From: Arthonia radiata
Taxonomy: Eukaryota > Ascomycota > Arthoniomycetes > Arthoniales > Arthoniaceae
NCBI GenBank assembly: GCA_002989075.1
Contig: PSQN01000017.1
Coordinates: 1,860,001-1,924,000, forward strand
Length of the DNA stretch: 64,000 bases
Direction: 5' to 3'
The notes below the pieces were generated by a model, which saw only the letters and a program-made list of their open reading frames with translations, was not told the DNA's origin and made no database searches. Shown piece by piece: positions 42,770-55,000 of the stretch. Each line of letters begins with the position of its first letter. The first letter of the stretch is position 1. A program made the translations under genes and the position numbers.

Positions 42770-44529
42770 TGTGTCAACCAGAAGTCGAGGGGTAAGCAAA
42801 AATGAGTCTTGATCGTTAAAGAAAGAGAGCGAGGGAACACACCTCCTAGTTCCAGTTGCGTCGTTGCCGCCTCACGCCTGTCGCCCAAGAAAAACTATGA
42901 GCGGCAAGTGCACCTGTCTTGTTTGTTGACTTCGTCACACCCGACGACTTTGGCCACCCTTAGGCCTCCATACAAGACTCGCGAATCATCCACTGCCGAG
43001 CCGGATGGATACACAGCTAAAGGCAGACAACGTGCAGAAACGCCTCTAACGTGTTTTTTGCACAATGTGCACACGAGACGCGGTGATAATCGGAAGAGGT
43101 TTAGTGCTGCGATGGACTCGTGGTGCTCGTGGTGCTCCTATAAGACTACTTGAGGTCTGCTTGCGCCCTTCTCATCATGAAAAGGTTTCTGAGACTACAT
43201 CCGCCTTTGCTATTCATTCCATCATCCAATTCACCCATAACGCGTTCACATCGCGGCGACAATGCCCAAGCGACAGCGCGGACAATGTTCTTAACATGAA
43301 TCTGTAACACCCCTGGCACCCTCCGCAGCCTATCACAGCTTGGCCACAGCTCGTCAACGCTTCCCATTGGATTGTGTAAACTAGAGACGACGTGGCCAAC
43401 ATCAAATGTGTTCGCTTGCCCACAAGATTCAAAAAACCGGCGCTCCGATGACACTTGCGCACCTGGCTGCTCTATGCACCCGATATCGTACCCTCATTCG
43501 TCCGAAGTCGTATTCATTGAAGATTGAGAGCTTACATCCGGGGATTGATTGCTTGTGGCCCCTGGCGCTTGCCCAAACGACACTCATCCGCTAGACGAAA
43601 CATGTACCAGATGAAGTTTCCTTTCCGTGACGGACAGGACTCATCGGCCACTGTACGTCTTGGAAACCCAAGCAAAGACAGATCAACCTCTGGACCTGTG
43701 GCGGAAGATATCGACTGTACTGTGGTGACGGTGGACGAGGTCGACAACGGTAAGTGTCCATGCCCACCTTCAAGCTCGTGAAAAGGCTTGCACCCCCATT
43801 GACAAACGAAAACAACTTCTGGCGAGATTGACATTGCTCGACAGTTTCTTCTCTCGATTTGGAGGCCACAAGATTGTCATGCAAATCGATCATTGCTTGA
43901 AACTCCGGGAAATGTGCTGAGCGTTTTCCTTGACTTAGCCTGTTCTGGTACATTTGGCCGAGGTTCCACTGCTGAACTATCACACTGACTGAGGCAGATT
44001 CGCCCTCGCTATGAGTGGATGTGCTGAGCTGGAGCCCTCTGCAAAAACCAGCCACGGCAACCCGCATCATCACTTGACAGTTACAGTCCCCCAATGATGC
44101 CCCAGCTATGGTGTTACTGCCTTCCAATCGCTTGCATCTCGGGACTTCTTTCTGTTGCATAGTTCAAGGACTGATCTGCCTTTTGCTTGGCGAATTTGGA
44201 ACGCGTTTGCTGGTCCTGCACCTACCCGTCTCCTCCGCCCGCGACGTGAGACTTTCTCTCCCTGTGAGACCTCTACACACTTGTCCATCCGGAAATCAAC
44301 ATTCACCCCATCGTGAAGATTCTGGCCATTGTGTGAGATGGTGGTGCACACTTAAGCTTCTACCTGCTTGCAAATCTGACGTTACGCCTTCACACCAATA
44401 TTCACGAAGGTCCTTTTCCCTTGCACCGTTCTGCCGGCGAATGGTCTCACGCTCCAGGAGAGAGTATGAGTTCAGGCCGAAGGTGAGCTCTTTGGCTACG
44501 TCACGGCTGAATGGGTCGTTTCGACGCTG
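42770..44529. other. Long divergent intergenic region before the Zn2Cys6 gene
   Basis: About 1.76 kb between PPIL4-like and the transcription factor. Several short frames occur, for example one of 189 codons on the minus strand at 43591-44160; none has family resemblance. The length suits a regulated promoter with a long leader and upstream ORFs. Confidence 0.4.
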
Positions 44530-45926
44530 ATGCACAGCAGCAGCAATATCCAGTACGGCCCAAGCGGTCAAGCCTACTATTCAGCCAATGCCAGTCAGCA
44601 AACCCCCGAGATTGCTTCGGACAATACTTTAGTCTTTCAACCGGACATGATGTTCAACACTGGAGGTCAGCAAAATTTCTCAAGCAACTCCCCAGACCAA
44701 GATGGGGATCGATCACGCCGGCGCATACCCGTTGCTGTAAGCCGAGCACCTACTTTGAGTCATTCAGTAAGATGTGTATGCACAGCGCTGACTGAGAAGA
44801 CAGTGCGGTCGCTGTCGTAAGCGCAAGATAAAGTGCAGCGGATCTATCGAAAGCGGCCCTTGTTCGAATTGCCGTGGTTCGCCATCCGACCCCAATCAAT
44901 GCAACTTCCATCGGGTATAACCTCCCACTGTGACGGAAATCGCGAGTTGCGACTGACATAAGCGTACTGCAGGTCTCATCCACTGCCATCGGCTGGGACA
45001 CTGCCGGCAGCGATCCTATTGCTGGAAGCCTCACACGTCGAGCCTCTGGTATACCAAGCCATTCATTATCGGAATATCCGCCCACTGGGTTCATGTCTGC
45101 TTCTCAAAGCGCCGGTGCCGAGGCCTTGCAATATCAGTCGTCAGCAATCGGCAATACTTTCTCACAATATCATCCAACCATGGCACAGAGTGCTCATAGT
45201 CCTGCGCCGTTCGGCTACAGCGGCAGTGGGATCGAGGGATATCTCCAGAGTGCTGGAAGCCAGAGCATGGGTGGGAAATCATACGCATCAAGAGCTGGGG
45301 CATCCACTCCGTCGTCTCACATCCGCCAAGAGTACAATGTAGGGAACATGGCCCTGGGCTCCATGGGTTGTCCAGCTACTACAAGTACATCGTATCATGA
45401 CCGACAACTTCCTGCACCGATCTCCACACGCCAATCAGCACCGCCGAATGGATCGAGCGTGACTTCACCAGCCTCTCTTCAGGCTTGCATGCAGCACGAC
45501 TGGGGCAATTCGTATCAGGCGCATCTGTCTACTCCTCAACATCAGGCTGGCTGCCCACAACTAGGGACTACCTTGGCGCCTCAGACCACGAGTGGCACTC
45601 ATGGCCCTTCTCTGCCGACATTGGCGCATATGTTACCCAGTCTCGATTCCAATGGGCCGTCGGATCAATACTACAGTGCGAGCCAAAATCAACCCAACGT
45701 CCAGTACGGCTCCCAAGGCCGCCATCACTGCCCACCACAAGCAATGTCCTCCTCCAACTCTCTTGCATCGGACGAATACTACATGTACGGCTCTCCTTAT
45801 ACATCTCAGCATTCGAACGCGATGTATGCCAACCGTAGGCAGTCGGGTGGCCGGTCCGCTGGCATGCAACGATCTCCAGCGTCCGGTCAGCCTCGTACGC
45901 CTGGTCGAGACCGCACCCAGCATTAG
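44530..45926 (+). CDS. Zn2Cys6 (binuclear cluster) transcription factor
   Basis: Three exons: 44530-44736, 44804-44914 and 44973-45926 (introns 67 and 58 bp), 423 residues. Exon 2 is almost exactly the DNA-binding domain: CGRCRKRKIKCSGSIESGPCSNC followed by a last Cys in NQCNF (about residues 70-106), with all six zinc ligands. Exon 1 is polar (Ser/Asn/Gln) with DRSRRRIPVA just before the cluster. Exon 3 is Ser/Gln/Tyr/Pro-rich and disordered, with no fungal_trans middle-homology domain, so it resembles short regulators. The target is unknown. No biosynthetic cluster lies next to it. Confidence 0.88.
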
Positions 45927-48172
45927 AGCAGAAATGAAGCATCATGAGGACAAATATCCATGCGATCATGCACGGATCGATCACGCTGAGCATCACACCG
46001 GGTAGATCCTGTCGCGCTCCCTGTTGCGCTAACGCATCTTTCGGGGATCACATTTCAATCCACGGCAACCACCACATGTCCAATCGTTGTGTTTGTTCAA
46101 CTACAGTCGACAAGCATATCGATGCTCAAATGTCTCGCTTGCGTACGATCGCGCACTCTTTGGCATTTGACATTATTTTCTATGCGTTCAATCCAGTCTC
46201 TAGGCAATTTGCGAGTTTACAAAATCTGGGATGTTTTCTCGGGCGTTTGTGTTGCTAACCACGACACGAAAGTCTTTGCACGATATCGTCTACAAAGATC
46301 GGTTTGCAGGGCGTATGGAGCATTGATCTTCATCGGTTTGAATACGAAGCGGCACCTTTCCTTCAGCAGCCTCTGGAGGCAACTTCCAAAAGCGACAAAA
46401 GTCATGTAATTCGGCGCCGGCGGTCTTGAAGCTTCACATACCTGAGCATCACTTCGAGCGCTCCAAAATACACGACCATTCTCTTAGCAACGCACGAAAC
46501 CTTCGCACGAGGAGACATCTGTGTAACAATTCTGTGTGAAACCACTTTGCGAAAACGACAATTGAAATAGTGGTAATTGTAGATGAATAATCAGAACACG
46601 AAGTTGCGTTGGCATGACCCAATTACGTTCAACAGTGGCATTGCTTGACATCGCCAAACCTTGGAGTCTTACGGAGTACAACGACGCAGAGCAGGCCCTA
46701 GTCCCCACAATGCGCATTGTCGGATTCCAGTCGAAACACGCGCGTGGCGCCACCATCTCCTCCTGTCATATCACAAAGCCTTACAAGGGGATGTCACTTG
46801 AGTAATCTGGGCAAACACTGCCATGATCAAATGAGCACCGTAACCATCGCGCAATATGAGCAAGAAAGATGTGCTGATAACTGTTTGACAATTTCCCTGC
46901 GCAAGTTCAGGTACAATAGCGTTAAATGTGAATTAGAACGAGCAAGAAGCTGCCCCAACGCGAACTTAGGAAGTCCCGGCAAAGATGTGCTGGCACGAGC
47001 AGCAATAGGCCACCTTCGCGGCCCATGCAGATCACCGCCCCGGGTGGAGACCAGAAGACGATGATTGGCTATCTCAACTTCCATGAATTGCAGATACTTG
47101 TTCGACGTACTGCGGGGAGTGACACTCGCTCCCGTCACTCTTCGGCACAATGCTTGTCAGTATTACCTCAGCTAGCGTACAGGGGATCACTTAAAAGGCA
47201 GGCGTCGCGGCTTCTCTGCATTCGTGCACACAAAGTTTGAAGATGTCGCCAATGTCCCAAGGCTTGCGAACGTGAGACAGCGACGGAAGTGCAACGAATC
47301 AATTTGAGCAAAGGTCCGTTCTCGATATGAAGGTTTTTCAAAATGTCACCTGCGTGTCTGCTTGTTGGACTGAGTTGGACTCAACGCCGGGCTGTGGCGT
47401 TGAGGAGGAAGACTGTTTATTTTGGTTACACGAAAGCAAAAGAATGTCTTTCCCAATTACCAAGTACGGCTGTCGTGTGTCTTCAATCACGCGAGCTCTT
47501 GTCTCGCCAACAACACTGGCATTAGTACGTTCGAGACATTATGCTTACTGAGATGTTCAAGACAGCCACCGGTACAGCCACCGGTCGTCGAGGCTTTCCC
47601 GTACAGACCAAACCACCCCGTCCAACCCCGATCGCGACATTACGGGTGTAGTGTCAGTGGCAGTCACGCGTGGTCCAATATGGATTATCAATTTGTCCGT
47701 CGCCGATGCCCCCCCGACTCGACCCGAGCAAACAAGTCTCACATCACACACACGTACGTCCAGTATATGCGGCACGCATTCCTCGTATGACAAGCACAGC
47801 CTTCCGAGCAGCGCCTGCCAAAACGTCTCCTGCATGAGTCTCGGTCAGCCGCAGCGAGCCTCATCATGCTGCGGTTCAATGGCGGCCGATCACCCGTTCA
47901 CGCTTCTTGGCGAGTAGCACGATGCGAGACAGTCTTCACGTTATTCGAACACCTGCTGCCATCGAAATCAGCTTCAACCTCACACCTAATATACATTACG
48001 TACCAGCTTTCTCCGGAGCCGACGCACCTGCAGAGTCGTGGCCACCATCGTCGTTGTACAGTCTAGTGCATTACGGACGCGCATTGACGCAACTGAGACG
48101 AGACATGGCGCGAACAACGCACAACGATCCTCGAAAATATGTGCAGTGATCAGCTCGTTGACCAAACTCTCG
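45927..48172. other. Gene-poor region
   Basis: About 2.2 kb with only short, overlapping frames on both strands (for example 46827-47150 minus and 47422-47790 plus). None shows domains, runs of conserved-looking sequence or plausible splice chains. I see no RNA gene. It lies between the last gene and the repeat block. Confidence 0.45.
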
Positions 48173-48497
48173 CGGCGCGTCTCCGGGCAGCCCAAAACCG
48201 CAGCCCAAAAGCTTGCGGACAGCCCAAAATCTCTATCCTTACCGCAAGCATACTACGTTGCCCCCTAGTATAACTGCCGAAATGTGGGTTGAGCCAAACC
48301 TGGGAGGGGCCCGCGAGAGGGGCCTCCCGGAGCGCAGCGTAGGCAGGGAGAGGACCCAGGTGCAGGTGAAGGCCGGGAGTGGGGAAAGGGGGCGCTTGAC
48401 GGGAGGACTTGGGGGGTTTCTGCCCCTAAAATCGGCATCTACGGGGCAGCCCATATTGGAATTGGGCTTTAGTTTTGGACTGCCCGGAGACGCGCCG
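48173..48497. mobile_element. Mutator-type miniature inverted-repeat element (MITE)
   Basis: A 325-bp element. Its ends are an inverted repeat with an exact 18-bp outer part, CGGCGCGTCTCCGGGCAG at the left and its complement at the right, extending to about 35 bp with a few mismatches (inner AGCCCA). It is flanked by an exact 9-bp direct repeat, AAACTCTCG, at 48164-48172 and 48498-48506. A 9-bp target duplication with long terminal inverted repeats is the hallmark of Mutator-like (MULE, Hop-type) elements. No transposase is encoded, so it must be mobilised in trans. Subterminal GCCCAAAA words repeat. The interior is GC-rich and shows no sign of RIP. Confidence 0.85.
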
Positions 48498-49265
48498 AAA
48501 CTCTCGCATAATGCGCATGAAGACGGGCGCTTTGAATACAGTGGTCATTGTTGCTTCTATCCCAAATGCTTGCACAAGGCGTAGTAACAGCAAATGGCCA
48601 CCTTCTTATGAGCATCCGCAGTGCTTACGAAGTCCCGCACCGCTCGCACATCATTCATCTCCCATGTAGTATTGTGTGAGCATTTTATAATCGCGGCTGT
48701 ATGTCCATATGAGCATCCGCATACAATCTCGCATGCACGAGCTGCCAGCAGACGTTGGCTCATTATTCACACTCACCGCTGAAGGTGATAGCGTTCACCA
48801 GCCATCTAACATAGAAGCTATATACTACGTGTGCTATGAAATAGAACTTAACCGGAGACAAGACTAGTTATCAAACATTAAAAAGCAAGCAGGATATACA
48901 GGGGGTCGGAATAAGGGCCAATTCGAGTACTGAAGGACCTCTAGAAGATGTTGATTGTGATTCTTTGTTATAGCAATCTCTATGCTATTTGCATAGATAT
49001 ACTAAATCTACTATAGAATACATCTTTACATCTATATCTAGAAATATAACTTAGATTAATTTGAGCTATATAATTTAAAATCTTCTTTGGAGCTTATGTA
49101 TAAAGAATATTTAATAAATTTTATTTTAAGCTGATCTAGATATAACTAATAGTTATATCTAGACAGCTAATGTCTCTATCTTACTAGTATTTAGTATAAC
49201 TAGAATTCTAGACTACTGTTAGTAACCTAGAGCTAAGATATATAATCTAGCTAATTCTAATAGAG
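48498..49265. other. Transition from genic DNA to AT-rich repeat block
   Basis: Composition changes around 48.8-48.9 kb from mixed to strongly AT-rich, TpA-rich sequence. The last 400 bp before the LTR at 49266 look like decayed repeat DNA of unknown origin. No gene seen. Confidence 0.5.
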
Positions 49266-49736
49266 TGTAACGCCGATCGCTGGGAGAACCGAACTAAGGC
49301 TCATTTATCTTGTGTACTTGTCGACCTTAGTAATAGGTGTCTTATGTGCTAGAGACTAAAAGGCAGGAGAGGCGAGATAGATTACAGAAGGTAAGAGGGG
49401 CTTAACTAGAATAGATAGAAGGTAAAGTATGTTACCTAAATATAGTTAAGAAACTTATATTTAGATATTAAGTTAACAGACTAAAGTTTATTCTAAGATT
49501 AGCTATTAGTTTAGCTATATAGTCTAAGATATATAGAGAAGTTTCTTAATATCGATTAGCCCGATAATACTTATATCGGGTTTATAGGGAATATAGACTC
49601 TTATAGCCGTCTTGTTCGATAATGCCTACGGCGGGTTTATAGACTTCGTCGGAAATAATACTAGTAGGGCTAAGATAACTAGCGGTGGTTAATACTCGAA
49701 CGTACGTTAGACCGTTTAAGACTAGTGTCCGTAATA
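49266..49736 (-). repeat. 3' LTR of element A
   Basis: 471 bp, reverse complement of the B-family LTR over its whole length, with many transitions. It begins TGTAACGCCG on the plus strand, the complement of the LTR's 3' end. Confidence 0.85.
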
Positions 49737-51265
49737 CAATCCCTTCTCTTCTAGTTAAATTGTTCTCGATTGACTCTTAGCTTGTTAAACATCTATAAGT
49801 TGCGTATCGTCTCTTCTTTTGTAACTAATCTGTAAGTCGCTATACCTCGTATAAAGTCTATTGCTGCGGATCTTAATAAGAAGTATAGTTAATACCTACT
49901 AATTAAAGCCTACGGTATTAAAATACCTTCTTGTTTTAAATATATATCGACTAAGGAAAGATATATAGTTTAGTTTAAAAAGGCGACGTGTTTAGTATAT
50001 ACTCGAGATAGAAAGAGTTATAATTTATAGATATTAATAGTAAATAGTATACCTTATTGCTGTCTTTTTATAGTACTTAGAACTAACTTAGTTGCAGCGC
50101 GTTTAGTTTATTCTTAATATTCCTCTTAGTTAGCTGTTCTTTAGCGTATAAAGCGCCAATTACGTGCATTAAAGGCTTAAGTAGCAGTATTAGTTACGGC
50201 TATATAGCGTAACCAATTTAAGGTCCGAAAGTTAAAAGAGAAGGTTAAGAAGACTTGTACGCGGGCAGCAGCAAAGTTAGCTTAAAATAAATTATTGAAG
50301 TAAGAGGAGTTTGCTGCGTCGATAGCTAGTAACAATATATTTAAATATTTAAGCGGGTTATTTATTAACTTTTAAGATAACCCTTATTTAAAGTTAAATA
50401 GTAGTCTTATAATATAGTAAGCTAGTTTGTTTAAGGGTAACCTAAGTGCCGGTAAAGCGCACTAAATAGTAAATTAGAGTATTAATGCTGCTACGACTAA
50501 TTAATATTTTAGTTCTAATCTCGTTAAATAGTATCTTTATAGTTAGTTAGGTTTTATTTTAGTTCCTATTAATTCTTATATTTAGAGTATCTTTTCTATT
50601 TTATAAGATACTATCGTTTGCCTCGATATTGTTTATAAGGTCGAATCGTTTCGACCTTATACTTAGGTTCTTAGTTGTTAGAAAGTATTTCTAAGTTAGA
50701 TCGTTCTACTTTCTAAAAGTAGGCTAGTTCTAACAGCGCTACGTAAAATACAGAATATATCCTTATTGTCTTTAAGAGTTTTAGTTTAAACGTTACAAGT
50801 CTTAATTACTGTAAGATTTTAAATAGTTCTGTCTTAGTATAATTAAGTTTCTTGCTTAGTTTAATAGTTTTTAAGTTTCTTATAAGTAAGTAAGCTCTTT
50901 CTCCTTCTTTTATGTTTATATTTAAAGTTGTTCTTAACTTATTATACTACTTTCTAGTTTGTTTGTTAATAAACTTGCTGTTAAACTTTAACTATTGGTA
51001 TAGAATTTTTATGCTCGTAGCTATTCGTATAGCTATTTTATTTTTAGTAGTATTCTATAGTTGCCTGCTCTAAAGAGGGTAATAGCTATATAAGACATAG
51101 AACGAAGTTGTCTTTGTTATATTGTTCTTTGTATTATTGTACGCGGCCTACGCTACTAATAGTAACTATACTTAGTTATTTTATTAGTAGTTAATATACG
51201 CTCAGAGATATTGTTTTAATATTTAATGTATTCTCTCGGTCTATTTATTGGTTTACAAATAGAAT
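49266..51265 (-). mobile_element. Truncated Ty3/gypsy LTR element (copy A), minus strand
   Basis: A fossil. It starts with a 471-bp LTR (49266-49736) in reverse orientation, clearly the same family as the LTRs of element B. The purine-tract complement follows (about 49737-49752). Inward lies the 3' non-coding/antisense region, then sequence matching the integrase C-terminal part of element B in reverse. The match fades near 51.26 kb, so only the 3' third remains and the 5' LTR is missing. It is broken many times over and RIP-mutated. The right edge is approximate. Confidence 0.8.
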
Positions 51266-51543
51266 AAAGTAGATATATAATCTAGGTATAGGGCAGGAAG
51301 CAGTTAGATAGCAAAAAGGGCCTAAATAGGCTCTACTAGTGTTCAAGCTAATTATTAAGGAGACCAGAAAGGAATGCGTCTACTAGAGGAAAGATATTCT
51401 TCTAGGATCGCAGCCTTCTTAAATAGACAACATTCTGTTCTAATTCGCTATCGAGACGTCTATATATTACAACTACCTTCTCCCTTAAGGAGGATCGCCC
51501 TCGATCCGGGTGCAATCCGCTATCTCTATTGTATCTTCTATTT
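51266..51543. other. Short segment between elements A and B
   Basis: About 280 bp, less AT-rich in part than its surroundings and not matching element B. It is the left flank into which B inserted; the right flank resumes at 58898. A short open frame here runs into the LTR and looks accidental. Confidence 0.4.
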
Positions 51544-51548
51544 ATCGT
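51544..51548. repeat. Target site duplication of element B (left)
   Basis: ATCGT, repeated exactly at 58893-58897 on the far side of element B. Five base pairs is the usual duplication for Ty3/gypsy integrases. Confidence 0.85.
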
Positions 51549-52020
51549 TGTTACGGGCACCAGCCCTAGACGGCCTAGCGCACACCCAAGCATTAACCAC
51601 CGCCAGTTATCTCAGCCCTATCAGCACCATTCCCGACTAAGCCTATAAACCCGCTATAGGCATTATCGGACAAGACGGCTATAAAGGCCTATATTCCTTA
51701 TAAACCCGATATAGGCATTGTCGGGTTAGCGAACATAAAGGAACTTCCCCTATGTACCTTAGACTATATAGCCAAACTAATAGCCAACCTTTAAATAGAC
51801 TTTAGTCTATTAACTTAACATTTAAATACAAGTTCTTTAACTATATTTAGATAACGTACTTTACCTTCTATCTACTTTAGTTAAGCCTCTCTCACTCTTA
51901 GTAATCTGTCTCGCCTCTCCTGCCTTTCAGTCTCTAGTACACAAGATACCTACCACTAAGGTCGACAAGCATACAAGGCAAGTAAGCCTTAGTTCGGTTC
52001 TTCTAGCGACCGGCGTTATA
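51549..52020 (+). repeat. 5' LTR of element B
   Basis: 472 bp, beginning TGTTACGGGCACCAG. It aligns end to end and without gaps with the 3' LTR at 58421-58892. Confidence 0.92.
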
Positions 52021-55000
52021 CTTTAACAGACTCGCTACGAAAGTAGAGAAAGCAGATTAATTATGTCTACTACTTCGGCACCCAACAGCCGCGACGCTGC
52101 GGACAGATTAGCCAACAGAATAGCTAGCACGAGTAAGATATCAGACGTTAACACTAAGATAGAAAAAAGCTTCTTAGGTAAACGTTTCGAAGTTACTTTA
52201 TTCTTAACACGCCTAGCCGTATACTTTAAAACTTACAAAGACTAGTTTTTAAACGACACTACTATAGTTCTATTCGCTACCTCTTATATAGACGGAGATG
52301 CCTACAAGTAGGTCGAGTACTACTTCGACGACTTCTTGTTTACTCCGATAAAGAGCAGGCGCGAGGACACCGACGAGTTCTTCGCCAGCTTCGCCTTCTT
52401 CTAGAAAAAGCTTCGCGAAATCTTTAGACAGACCGACGCCGGACGCGTCGCTACCAGAAAGCTTCGGAACCTTAAGCAGACAGGACCAGCAAGCAGGTAC
52501 GCCGCCGAATTTATATAGTATGCTAACTAAACAGGATAGAACGAGAAACCCCTTATTAAGACCTTTTACAAAGGGCTCAAAGATTATGTTAAGAAAATAA
52601 TCTATATTTATAGAGAGAAGTTTAATAATCTCGACAACTTTATACAACGAGCAAAGGAAATTAACGACAGTAACTTCGAAAGATAAATAGAAAAGAAGGG
52701 TAACCCTACTAATAGGTTCTATAGAATAAAGAATCGAGCAAACTTACAACAAAACCGAGGCGATTCAATAGAGTTAGATTTTACTAAACCTTAAGGGAAA
52801 CTAAACAACTAGGAACGAGAACATAGAATAAAGAATAAGCTATGCTTGTATTGCAGAAAATTAGGGCATTAAGTTAAGGAATACCGTTCTAAGAAACAAC
52901 AGTTCAATAGTACCGGACGAAGTAGACAAAACAACTAACCTAAGAAACCCCGCTTCCCGCGACAATAGTTCAATATAACTACTTAGACACAGAAGGACAA
53001 TAGTCGCAACAAGGCGATAGAATTACTAGCAGCTTTCTCCGACCGCTGGCACGTAAGCCTAATAGAGGGTCGTCTCCTTCAAGAATTAGGTCTTTTACTA
53101 AGGATCAACCAAAACTAGTACGAATATGTTATCGAACTCATTAAGGAGCAAAAGAACACCTACTAGAGCGCCTTCTGTAACTAGAACAACACCCATTCAA
53201 TTACTTCCGATGAGAGGCACAACGAACTAAACTTGTTTAACTTACACAAAAACTGGGATACAGATAGTGAGTTATAAGAAGAAACAAAAGAACGACAAAT
53301 AAAATAGAAACAATAAAACCTATAGAACTAAAATAACATTGACCGCACTATTCCGAGGCATCGGGTACAGAGTACCGTTGTACTACACAAAACACTATTC
53401 TAGACCGTATGCTACAACAATAATTACACGATCTACGAATCTAACAAACTAGGGTCAGAATAATAGCTAAAGAAACCAATATCTCTAAAACAAGGTTCGA
53501 CACAAGAACTAGGTCTTACTTAAGGACGACCTAGGTTACCTTACCTAGAAACCTAAGGAGAATCTAAGGAAGAACAGACCGTAGAAGCTAAGCAAGATAG
53601 CAGCTACGATGCGTTATAGGCAAGACAACGACTTAAAGACGAAAATATAAATTCTAATAGTACAAAATACTCGCTCGAGAACAAAACTAAATAGAAAGAG
53701 AAAACACAAATACGTTGGGAAGGAATAATATAGAGACTTTGTTAGTTAGCCTTCTACGATAGAAAGTTAAGCGCTAATAGAGATATAAACGATATTCCGG
53801 GATATATTTACTTACGCCTACGACAACTAGTAGACCACCTTATTAGGGGTCTAGAATTGTGTAGTCAGTACTAATATCTTCGATTAACAATGTATAACCT
53901 ATAGACACGACGAGTTCTAACCAGTAATAGTTATATAATTAAAACAGGGATCGTAAACAATAAACTAGACGTTATAATAAAAGTAGTATTAGGACACCCT
54001 ACACAGGCATTCTTATAGCAAATTAACCGACAATAGGTTCCGGTACCTAAAATACTCTAGAACGTACACAATTAACAGAAAAAAGACCAGGCCGACTGCT
54101 TCGAGGGCAGCAGTACCGACCCGTCTAACGGTTAAACCCTCTAGGAGTTTAGCTCTACACGAGCTCGGCTACCTATAGAACATACCTACACACTCGGACA
54201 ACAATAAACTATAGAAACATTAAAATTATAATCGATTTAGGCGCAACAGGCAACTTTATCTCAATACGCTGCGTTGAGGAGTGCTAGATACAAACATAAA
54301 AGAAGAAATTACCCTACGCACTGTTCAAATTTCAAGGAGTAGAGGGAAGAGTCGACTACAAGACTTCGCTAATAGGTATAATAATTAGGGACTATTAAGA
54401 AGAAATTACTTATAATATTGTAGATATTAACTAGTACTACGCTATACTAGGTATACCTTAGTTGTAACAATATAACCTAGAAGTAGATTAAAGAACTAAA
54501 AAACTCCTCTTTACTAGGTGCAAGCATTCTAAACAAGAATCGTTCTACGGAATAGATACCCTACAAGCTAATTTTAGTAGTAAGGATAAGGAGCGCGATA
54601 AAAAACTTATACGGGTTAGTACTACTATACTCCGACATTTAGATATCCTATAAGAGGAGTCTAACGCAGTATCTCGTCTGTGGCCAACTATACGCAAGTA
54701 TAAACAAGAGACAACTGTACGCTAACGATTTTATATAACAACAAGTACTCAGTTAATTACTGAGATACTAGAGGAATACGATCAATTTTGATATCTATTT
54801 AAGGAAGCTGAGCCAGACTCAGCTCTCCTAGAACACAAACCGTGGGATTACACAATACCTTTACAAGAAGGCAAGACGCCAACATTTAGTCTAATATACT
54901 CTCTATTAGAAGCAGAAAATTAAGCGCTTCGCGACTATTTTAACAAAAATCTCAAGAAAAGATTTATCTAAAAATTAACATTACTAGCCGGATACCCGAT

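Noticed and set aside
43591-44160. 189-codon ATG-led frame on the minus strand
   Set aside because: No domain, no compositional sign of coding and overlapping plus-strand frames. It lies in the probable leader/promoter of the Zn2Cys6 gene.
48608-48721. Repeated word TATGAGCATCCGCA about 101 bp apart
   Set aside because: Only about 14 bp matches, without further similarity around it; too short to call a repeat family.
51374-51640. 88-codon plus-strand frame
   Set aside because: It crosses from flanking DNA into the 5' LTR of element B, so it cannot be a native gene.
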